From NCBI GenBank assembly GCA_003415625.1, contig PYIU01000003.1, positions 6,448,001-6,512,000 of the forward strand: a DNA stretch of 64,000 nt. Reading direction: 5' to 3'. The notes beneath the pieces were generated by a model. It saw nothing but the letters and a program-made list of their open reading frames with translations, was not told the origin of the DNA and did no database searches. Source of the stretch: Aquanectria penicillioides (lineage: Eukaryota > Ascomycota > Sordariomycetes > Hypocreales > Nectriaceae). This document shows positions 44,980-53,330 of this stretch, piece by piece (the stretch's first letter is position 1; each line of letters opens with the position of its first letter). The position numbers were made by a program, and so were the translations under genes.

Positions 44980-46235
44980 TTAAAAGTTATCCTTACCCGT
45001 GAACTTCTCATTCTGGACAATCTCAATCCAGTATCCATCAGGATCCAGCAGGAAGGCAACATTCTTCATTCGGCCGTCAGTAAGACGCTTCTTCCACCTC
45101 ACATTCATGTCTTCAAAACGCTGGCAGGCGGCATCCAGGTTATCGACCGAGATACCTAGAGAATGTCAGCCAACTCAATCCAATAGTCCACCACACGAAC
45201 ACAAATTACTTACAGATGTGACCGAAACCTTGGGGCTCAGAATTTCCATCGTGATATTGGAAGTTTTCGTCGTCTTTTGTAGAATAATTGAAGGTAAGCT
45301 CCAGAAGCCCCTCTCTGTGAGGAACATCAAACTCGTCGGTGACAGGTTGCTTGCCAGGGTATCCAAGGAAGTACAGGCTGAATCCCGCGTCCTTGCTCTC
45401 CCGAGTTGCAATAAGAGTCATGCCAAGAACTTCCTGATAGTACTTGAGAGACTTTTCAGCATCCTTAACACGGATCATAGTATGGTTCTAATCTCGTTAA
45501 TATGGAATCACCGAATGTTCAGACGCATGAGTCATACCATGGTGTAGGTAGATACGTCGGTCTCTTTCACGTCCTCAGTCTCAAGGTAGTTATTTCGGGA
45601 AACAACTTCAATCCAGTATCCATCAGGATCAAGTACAAATGCAATGTGTCGCATCCTGCCGTCGGTAAGCTTCTTCTGAAATTTGTAGCCGGCGCCCTCG
45701 ATTCGCTGGCAAGCAGCCTGGATGTTGTCGACAGCAATGCACAGATGGCCGAAACCACGGAATGGCTCAACATTGCCATTGTTAACCTTGTAATTGGCAT
45801 CTGATTCAGTGCCGTAATTGTGCGTAAGTTCAATAACGCCCTCTCGGTCGAAAGCACTGTTGCCGGAGCTGCGAGCGTTGGGTGAGTCGTAGGCCAGGAA
45901 GTAGAGATCGAACTTGTTGTCGGGGAACTCGAGCTTCTTGATAAGGCTCAGACCCAGGAACTCATAAAATTTAACTATAAGAAGTAAATCACAGGATCAG
46001 TAAGATTTGCCGAGAGTCACTGTAGAAGGGCGCCGTTGTGGCTAGTCTCATGGTTCATCCCGGCATCTGGGTCATCAAGGTGTTTGGGTGCTGACATACC
46101 AGACTCCTTGGGGTCCTTGACTCGAATCCTTGTCTGATATTAGCTGCATATCTAGAGAATCCATGTGCAGCCAGATCTAGCGACTCACATCGAGTGGTTA
46201 AACTTGTAGTTGTTGGTATCCGTGGTGGCAGCCAT
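44980..46235 (-). CDS. GLO1: glyoxalase I (lactoylglutathione lyase), fused two-domain form
   Basis: The enzyme isomerises the hemithioacetal of methylglyoxal and glutathione to S-lactoylglutathione. As in yeast Glo1, two glyoxalase domains are fused in one chain of 320 residues. Each half shows the metal-ligand pattern: first half NHSMIRVKD, GVIELTHNYG, GFGHLC and DGYWIEVV; second half NHTMIRVKD, GLLELTFNYS, GFGHIC and DGYWIEIV. Five exons are needed: introns 46129-46188 (60 bp), 45975-46099 (125 bp), 45488-45537 (50 bp) and 45156-45213 (58 bp), and the second exon is only 29 bp. The start at 46235 gives MAATTDTNNYKF. The frame is intact. A CRE palindrome lies about 300 bp upstream. Confidence 0.92.
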
Positions 46236-47740
46236 GGTTACTAATCTCGCTTGGTTTGCTGAGTCGGATCAGTTGAGAGCACTCTGGGCGGCCAGCGAGC
46301 GCAGCGTACCTTTAGAGGAAGCGCCAAATGGCGGTTTTGGGAAAGATAGGATGTTTTGGAGGGCTCTGAGTCGTTGGCCAGCTCTGATCGCGTTCATTTA
46401 GATGAGGCAAAAGTCTTGTCGCTGCGGAACGGATGAGCGATGCTTGAGGGCTGAGGCAACGTGGGTGTAGCTGAACCCCTCTATCTAAGCTACCCCACTT
46501 GGCGGGGGAGCGGCCAACAATGGTATAGGAACCACATGGCTGACGTCAAACGAAAGCAACCACTGATAATTGGGTACACCTGCACGAGACTGCATGTATA
46601 TCGGAACTGGGGGTTATTACACGGAAGTTCCGCAGGGGAAGAAAATTCCGAGACATTATCAACTATATTCAGAGATGGCAATGAGATGCGTGCTTGCGCA
46701 AGATGCGAATGACAAAACCACTCCAAGATGCTGGGGAGGGTGGTGCATTGCTGAGCCCGCGACCCATGATCCTAAAATGCTTTGCGTTATCAACAGGCTC
46801 AGCTCATACAATTCTGATCGACTATTAATGATTCCCTCCAAAAGCTCATCATATAGACCACGAGTACCTCATTTTACAATACCCGTTAGCACAGCATCTT
46901 GAATACGTGCTCTTGGATTCACGCCATTTCGGTATAGGGTAGGTCATTGGGGAGTGCAGGCATGTCGTGACTACTAGTCGATTCTTTTGATCCGTCTGCA
47001 GATTTGAGGATAGAAGATAATTCTGATCATTTACGCAGAGTTGCATCGTTTTGGCATCTAAATAAAACTTTGGAAGAGCCATGAAACTTGAACCAAAGTA
47101 CTAGTCATGCATACATATTCATCGGCGATGCTGCGAGGCACTCTGAGCTTTGCCCACTGCTAACATGCCGACGACGTATTGGCAGTTCAAGGCTAAAAAA
47201 AAAAGAAATAAAATAGGAAGAGAAAGCAAACAGACAGAAGCTTAACAGTCTGGAATTAGCAACAACCACGTCTAAGCTTCAAATCCCAGCTGGATGGCCC
47301 AAGGTTGTGTTTACAGTGGCAGGGATGTCTAACCCATGCTGACATGGCTGCTAGGCCCAGATGCAATTGCGGGGCCGCCATCCATGTCTCTAAAGTCAAA
47401 TGGCAGCGCGACGTGCCGCCCTCTTTTTGTATGATTAGCCGCCCAGCTCGAGTCTGCCTCGATCCGTGCAACATCATCCTCCCACTCGCACCCCTACGTC
47501 GCCCACTTGTACCAGTCTCCTCCATGCTACAGGACATTCTAGTAAGTGAAACAATGGTATTTTACTCTTCACAACTCGTTCATATCGCGCCTTGACCACC
47601 GAACACCGCCGCGATTCGATGAGGTCGCTCCAACGTCATACCGCCTCGACCAGGACGATCCCCAGCTTTCTCGAACCCCATTTGCTCAACCACCGCTCTC
47701 CAACCTGCGACATCGCGACACCCTGACACCCAAACTCGCC
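46236..47740. other. divergent intergenic region between GLO1 and the 47.7-kb gene
   Basis: This 1.5-kb shared upstream region contains the CRE palindrome and an A10 run near 47196. The right 150 bp, with CT-rich sequence, is the leader of the next gene. No additional gene is supported. Confidence 0.6.
46541..46548. promoter_or_regulatory. CRE palindrome TGACGTCA upstream of GLO1
   Basis: A perfect TGACGTCA lies about 305 bp upstream of the GLO1 start, in the region it shares with the divergent gene at 47741. Fungal Atf1/Sko1-type bZIP factors under the Hog1/Sty1 pathway bind this site, and glyoxalase genes are often stress-induced. The link is inferred from motif and position. Confidence 0.4.
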
Positions 47741-49764
47741 ATGGAGCGCCCCAATACCCTCATGGCCGAGCCATATGACGACTCGGCCATCATGGATGAC
47801 CAGGCAGGCGCCGATGCCACCTCTAGAACCCAGGGCCGGTCGCCCTTGACCAAGACTCGATCCATGTCTGACGGAGGAGGCACTCCTTCTAAACTCTCCC
47901 CCTCGCCACACATTATCGAGGCCTCCCGACGAACTTCCAAAGATGATAGCACCATTCCCGACGCCCCCACGCCTGTAACGCCCCGTCGCCTTGATTTCAA
48001 CTCTCGCGGCTTCCCTCTCCCCATGCCCTCTCGCGAATTTACGCCCCCGGCCGGTGCTTCGAACCCATATGTCAAACAAGCGCCTCTCTCACCCAAGCTC
48101 GACCATTCCCAGATATACGCATCACCGACAAATATCCTTCCCCGTCGCTCACGCGGCCTCGATTTCTCGCGCGCTGCCACGAGCCTTCACCACTCGACCC
48201 TAGCCGAACAGTCTTCGCCCGACTCATCCCCAACCGCTGGGGGCCGGGCGATGAATATTCCCACCCGAAGAAGTCATTATGGTGGACCAGAGCAAACGTC
48301 AACCTCACTGTGGTCCATCGTGGGCCAAGAGAAGATGCACATTAGCAGTTCTCTAGGAAGTACGTTAGCCATTGGGTCGGACTCTTCGAGCTCCTCAGAC
48401 GACGATGATTTGATGGACGAGGACATGGAAGAATCTTATGTGACCACGCCCCAGGTTTCCAAGATTGGGCCGGCCCTAGGCTCGCAAGTTTCGGGCATTC
48501 CGTTTGGTTCTCCCGCCATGAGCAGTCTCGCCAGTTTCCAGCAGCGACAACGGCCGCGCAAACAACAAAAGAAGAAGGGGCGTGGCCCTTTTGGATTTGG
48601 ATTTGGAAGCTCTGGTGCCTCCATATCCAAGTCGCCACCAAACACAGCTGCCCGGGCAAGACGGGAGAGCATTAGCTGGCAGGCAAATCAGCTACACATT
48701 TCTGGGGCTGATGCGGACGAGGGTAAAGCCCTGGGCGATGTGGACGGACTCGGAGCTGACGGGCAGCGAAATGTGATTCGGAGGGTTGTGACGCGGCGCG
48801 GGAATTTACTGGTGAGCCATGTCCATTCATGACTTGGTGTGAGTGAGTTTGCTAACATTGAATCTAGCCAAAGTCCAAGAACTTTGCTCGTATTCGAGCA
48901 GCTCTTTTGGAAGAAGGCGCACCGGCAGACGCCGAGTTTAGACGAGAAGCAGAAGTTGTCAAACAAGTTCGCGAAAGCGACGTCGCACTTGAGCCCCGAA
49001 TACCTTCCACGGCTGCAGGGGAATCTACCCAAACGACAACGACGACAACGGCCCCCTCTTCACCCAACTTGACCCAGCAGGAGCCGATGGACGATGTGGC
49101 AGATGAGGATATGATGGGCGACCTGTCCTTGGGACTTTCTAGCAGTTTTAAGCAACATGCGATCAAGAATTCCAAAGGCAAGATGTTTTGGGATACCTTC
49201 TCTGAATCGAGCAGCATTGGCGGTGCGAGGACGACTCCGCCTCCAGCAGCTTTCTTGCCGCGAGGTTCCTCTTCAGGCGTGAGCGAAGACGTCGCAATGG
49301 ATTCTCCTTCTCTCACCGGCCCGGTACGTATTCTCATTCGTCTCTGGATAACATCGACAAATACTTACACTTCTCTTATAGAACGGTGGCCCACAGCCTC
49401 CTAGCGCCGCCGAAATCACTCGCCGCATTAACAGCAAACGCCGCCGCGACGATGACTTTGATCCCATCAGTTTTAAGCGCCGTGCCGTGAGTCCCGGCAT
49501 GAGCGTACACAACTCGCCCATCATGCAAAGCCCTCTTCAGCGCGATATCCAGCCGTGGGGCTCTGGCTCTCGACCCGGCAGCAACGGTGGCGACAAGCCC
49601 CAAGCAGCGCGCCGAGCGAGACCGGTACTAGTACTCCGGGCAACCTCTCCGGTGCCAGCTCCTCCGCGGCCCCCTCAGGTCGTATAAACGGCGGCAAGGG
49701 ACGAGTTGGCTTCCAAGGCATGATTGACACCAATGACGGCATCATGCGAATGAGCATCGAGTAA
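47741..49764 (+). CDS. conserved disordered probable nuclear protein, function unknown (one frameshift)
   Basis: I do not recognise this gene. Three exons (introns 48812-48867, 56 bp, and 49324-49381, 58 bp) give about 636 residues once one frameshift is allowed for. The first 270 residues are Ser/Pro-rich with many SP and TP sites (SPLTK, TPSKLSPSP, TPVTPRR), suggesting kinase control. A Ser/Asp block (SSSSSDDDDLMDEDMEE) and a basic PRKQQKKKGRG follow. The most protein-like segment, around residues 345-400, reads VVTRRGNLLPKSKNF, ARIRAALLEEG and EAEVVKQVRESD across the first intron. A basic INSKRRRDDDFDP and SFKRR near the end look like nuclear localisation signals. The frame changes at a C4 run at 49598-49601. 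One extra C leads into GRVGFQGMIDTNDGIMRMSIE-like sequence (positions 49700-49764) ending at 49764; unshifted, it stops at 49687. A chromatin or transcription role is only a guess. Confidence 0.72.
49598..49601 (+). other. frameshift site at a C4 homopolymer in the 47.7-kb gene
   Basis: Before the run the frame reads SRPGSNGGDKP. After it, the protein-like frame is SSAPSETGTSTPGN, one base off. The unshifted frame gives a short Arg/Pro-rich tail to 49687. One missing C explains it; no GT-AG intron of plausible length fits. Confidence 0.65.
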
Positions 49765-50328
49765 TGGATTCGCACACATCGATTCTCGTGTGTGTGCCTC
49801 CTTCTGTGTGCTAAAATACCACCTTTCCTTCTTTCTTCAGTTCCATACTTCGCCCCCGGAAATCGTGGTTGGGATCACTTGGCTTTGGGTTTGGGGCTTT
49901 TGACGGTTGCATTTGTTCTGCATCCCGGGGCGTTTCGGCTGGATTGGGCGGGCTTGTCTGTTTTTTCTCCTTTGAACAAGCTGGAGGGCGACGAATTTCT
50001 CAACTGGGCAGTAAGGCGGGTTTGATAGAAGTTTTAGAGCATCTTTCACTTGTCTGTAATACCCTTCGTATTTGGCGGTAGCGAAAAAAAAAGAGCTAAA
50101 ATGTATGTTTCGAGTAAACATGATTTCCTTATATGATAGAGACATAGGCCTTCTTCGTCTTTGGTATCTACCTAGTTGAACCCCAAACGCCTAAGCCAGA
50201 GACAATACTAACTATATGCTCTGTTCATCCTGAAAGGAACAGGAGTAAAGTGTATTCCATAAACGCAACCTTCCAACGCCGCCAATGCTAGTTCTCGAAC
50301 CCTCGCCATCTGATGGGATTCTCACCCT
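49765..50328. other. convergent 3' region
   Basis: This 564-bp interval lies between the stop codons of the 47.7-kb gene and the Roadblock-like gene. It includes an A9-10 run near 50085. It presumably holds two 3' UTRs, and no gene was seen. Confidence 0.6.
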
Positions 50329-51035
50329 CTACTCAACGCCAACACCCTCCTCGGGCACAGTGAGAGTGCCGAGCTTATCGTCCAGCCAGCGCGAGAGTTC
50401 GGCGGCGTGACGTCGGAGGGCGATGACGGCGGCCCCTGTGGCAGCCGAGCTCTCGAGGCTGGCCGTCGTCTGGCCGCCGGTGCTGATCATGCTATCGGCC
50501 TCGCCAGGGCTGCCGACGTGGGAGACATCGCCGGAGCGGTCGTGAGGATGGAGATGAGTATGATCGCTGGCGGCGTCCTGTGCGGGGCCTACGCAGACAA
50601 AGAGTAGGCCGCACTTGAGGCGTCGGATGACAACGGTGCCGCCGCTGAGCTGGACGGTGATGGTGGCGGGCTTGACGGGCTTGGGCCTGGGCATGGACTG
50701 GTATTGGTGCTGGGACTGGCTCAGCTGTTCGTCGTCGTCGGCGTCGTCGTCCTCATCCTCGTCGGGCGGGGAGCTGCCGATGGGATCGGGCGTGCGGGAT
50801 CCGGGCAGGGCAGAAGGCAACACGGGGGACGAGGAAGAGTGAATGGTGAGGAGGGAGGCGGCAACGGTGGCGTGGGTGCGTAGGACAGAGACGGGTTGAG
50901 GGCTGGCATGAGCCAGGAGCTTGCCGTGGGGGTTGTGAGGAGCAGCGTGGGCAGAGCGGGCGTCTGGTTGGCGTGGAGGAAGGCCGTAAGGCGCTTCGTG
51001 AGGAGGAGAGGAGGCGTGGGATTCGAATGGGACAT
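50329..51035 (-). CDS. Roadblock/LC7 (LAMTOR-like) domain protein (one frameshift)
   Basis: The predicted 235-residue protein has a Roadblock-like layout: an N-terminal helix with LLLTKRLTAFLHANQTPAL, then the strand pair TLLLTTP and GKLLAHAS, a helix with ATVAASLLTIHSS, and a late strand block VVIRRLKCGLLFVCVGP. Roadblock proteins of the Ragulator/EGO complex anchor Rag GTPases to the vacuole for TORC1 control; assignment to that complex is inference. A long acidic, disordered insert (PPDEDEDDDADDDEQ) splits the domain, and a Thr/Ser-rich segment precedes the C-terminal helix ALRRHAAELSRWL. The frame breaks within TTP|HGK at a plus-strand G5 run (50928-50932). One extra base joins both halves; as written, the protein ends after 104 residues. 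An alternative start in the other frame gives low-complexity sequence, so I prefer MSHSNPTPP at 51035. Confidence 0.68.
50928..50932 (-). other. frameshift site at a G5 (coding C5) homopolymer in the Roadblock-like gene
   Basis: The frame upstream (LLLTTP) and downstream (HGKLLAHASPQPVSV) differ by one base exactly at this run. One more coding-strand C restores continuity. Confidence 0.7.
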
Positions 51036-51858
51036 TTGGAATTGGTGGTTGTGGTTTCTGGTTCGGGAGGTGGTCGAGATATCGAGGCGTCGAGGCGTCG
51101 AGGTGTCGAGGTGTTGAGGTGTCGCAAGCGCGCGGATAGATGGAGGAGACCACCAGAGTGGGTCGAGGGATTTGCGTCCAAGACGGCGGCGGAGGGGACC
51201 AAGAGCGGCGCAATGGCGAGGCTTGGCGGGAGGACGAGCTTGCAGGACCGAGGTGCCTTGGTGCTTCGGTGTTTCGGTGACGCTGGATTTGACCGTGGCC
51301 GAGAAAATGGGCAGATTGTCTGGAGAGCCGAACGAGGTGAGGTTGAGCTTTGACGTCGGGATGGAATGGATGGAGAAATGGGCAGGCAGCTGGCCGATGG
51401 CGGGGCGGTCCAGAGGCTCACAGGCTCACAGCGCTGAGGCTCTCAGATGCAGGCCGCCCTACAGTCTACACACCACATGCCTACCTAACGTTATCCACTG
51501 TCGCCCAAGGTTGGGCACGGCACTCGCTAAATCCAAGCAAGCAAGTAAGCAAGCAAGCAAGCGTGCGCCGTGGCAAGGGTCTCAAGTGGTGCGGGGTCCC
51601 TTGGCCCGCCCGGCCCAACGCCAATTGGGCCTCGCTGATTGCGACGGGTCGTGTAAGTTCATTGGATCGATTTGTTTGGCTTCAATGGGATTGGGCATTT
51701 TTGATGTACGGGTAGCCTCTCGTATAGATAATCACATGAAATGAGTTGGGCAGAGAAATGGAGGAATAGAAAAAGAAAGTGGTGTTAAATATATGTTACT
51801 GACGAAATCGACCGAATTTAAAGCCATTCTAAAGACTCAGACAACAAAGGGAATATCT
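51036..51858. other. intergenic region between pseudokinase and Roadblock-like genes
   Basis: This 823-bp interval holds the Roadblock-gene promoter, with an imperfect gtcgaggc(g/t) repeat at about 51074-51122 and a gcaa/gtaagc tetramer stretch near 51536-51560. Its right end is the 3' side of the kinase-like gene. Confidence 0.6.
51074..51122 (+). repeat. imperfect 9-bp repeat (tcgaggcg / tcgaggtg)
   Basis: About five copies of a tcgagg(c/t)g-type unit stand in tandem just upstream of the Roadblock-like gene. Confidence 0.75.
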
Positions 51859-53288
51859 TCATTTGTTCCGTTCCCCGACCTTCTTGGCCTTTGCAATCTT
51901 CCGACGCTCGTCCATATCATCGTCAAGGTCTCGATACTCTCTGCCCTCCTCTGTCTGATCCTTCCAGTGCGTGTAGGAAAACTCGACGCTCTGGGCGTGC
52001 TCCGTAGCCTCCAAAACCTCGAGGTTCTCCTGTTTCGGGTCGTACGCCAACAGGTCCTTGACGACCCCACGCAACATGGCCGAATACTTGGCCCGAGCCA
52101 GATAAGCATCGATGTTGATCGCGGGCTCTGGGCATTGATGTTGTGGAGGACATGGCTTCCACACTGTCACTGGATCAAGGCAGTCTGTGGTGATATGCTC
52201 GCACCCACCCATAACACATTCACAGCCGTTCGCCACGGCGACCTTTTCCTGGCAACATCTTGACTTGCATCGCTGGACATGAGAGCAGCCGCAACGTTCG
52301 CAGCAATGCGTGATGTATTTACCGGTCATCATGGTGAATATGACCACACCAATAGACCAGAGCTCGGTGGCTGCCGTGTAGACCCGTTCATTCTGCACAA
52401 GCTATTAGAGAGATGCGAATCTCTAGTGAGGGATGCCACTTACCTCCGAGTGATCCTCGGGGTCATCTAAATACCGGTCCAGTAGCTTTGTGAGTGGCTC
52501 GTGGCCTCGATAACGACCCAACGCCATGCCCTTTGGTTGTTTGTCATTATAATCCAATTGCTTCCTCTTCCCATGTACAACATGGCTCGTTACTATGGCA
52601 TGAGCGAAATTGCTCAACTTGCACTGCCCATACGTTTCGGTACCTCTTGGGTGTTGGAAATATATGTTGGCTGGTTCAATAGCGCGATGCAATATAGGGA
52701 GCCAGTCTTCGTCAACCGAATCCCACTCTCCCAGTGACCCAGGGTCCATGCCATCTAGCGGGCGGATCCGCCTCCCGTCGTGGAGGAAGGCAACAGCTCG
52801 TGTCAGAGCTCGAACCACATGCCAGCAGAGGGATTCCGGGAGATAGTGAGATGAATCCTTGAGCGGAACGTCATTGAACAGGGCGCTCAGGTTCGCGGCG
52901 TCGCAAAAGTCCCAGACCATGTAGAATTCGCCATCGAATTGATTGTCGTCATCTTGGGTGCTGGTGAAATGATGAATGTCGATTCCACCGACGAGGCTAA
53001 CAATGTTCTCGTGGTTGAGTATTTGAGCCAGGACTCTGCCCTGGTCGTGATCATCGATTAAGCCATACCAAGACGAGTAGTTGGCTCCCTCTTGACCAAA
53101 TTGGCCAGTGCTATCGATTTTGCGAGGCCCTCGATAACGTTTCAAAGGACGAGCGAGATATTGCTCCCCCGAGGATCACCTGACCGAACAGCGATCCACA
53201 CACCCTCGCCGATCTCCTTGACGAGTTCAAACTCTGGAATGGTAGGTTGAGGCTGGGAAGGGTAAGGGGAAGGCTGGGATGGACTCAT
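51859..53288 (-). CDS. probable pseudokinase with Cys-rich insert (one frameshift)
   Basis: The fold is that of a protein kinase: a loop EIGEGVWIAV, a possible ATP Lys (K50 in LARPLK), hinge-like FYMVWDFCDAANL, and in the C-lobe TELWSIGVVIFTMMTGK. Catalytic motifs are altered: the HRD loop reads HRA (201-203, HRAIEPANI) and the DFG site reads SNF (226-228). With both catalytic aspartates gone, it is probably inactive. After the F-helix comes an unusual Cys-rich insert, residues about 312-365 (CCERCGC, CKSRCC, GCECVMGGC), then the C-lobe tail and a charged end (ERRKIAKAKK). One intron, 52393-52443 (51 bp), joins DHSE to NERVY. The frame shifts once at a C5 run (53166-53170). Corrected length is 459, or 473 from an upstream ATG at 53330. 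Function is unknown; a scaffold or signal receptor is possible. Confidence 0.78.
53166..53170 (-). other. frameshift site at a C5 (coding G5) homopolymer in the pseudokinase gene
   Basis: Upstream the frame reads VRSGDPRG. Downstream the kinase frame resumes with EQYLARPLKRYRG, one base off. As written, the N-terminal frame stops at 53142 after 48 residues. One extra base reconnects them; no intron fits the spacing. Confidence 0.75.
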
Positions 53289-53330
53289 GGTTTTTTGTTC
53301 AAAAAATGATGCGTGTAAGGATAAGACCAT

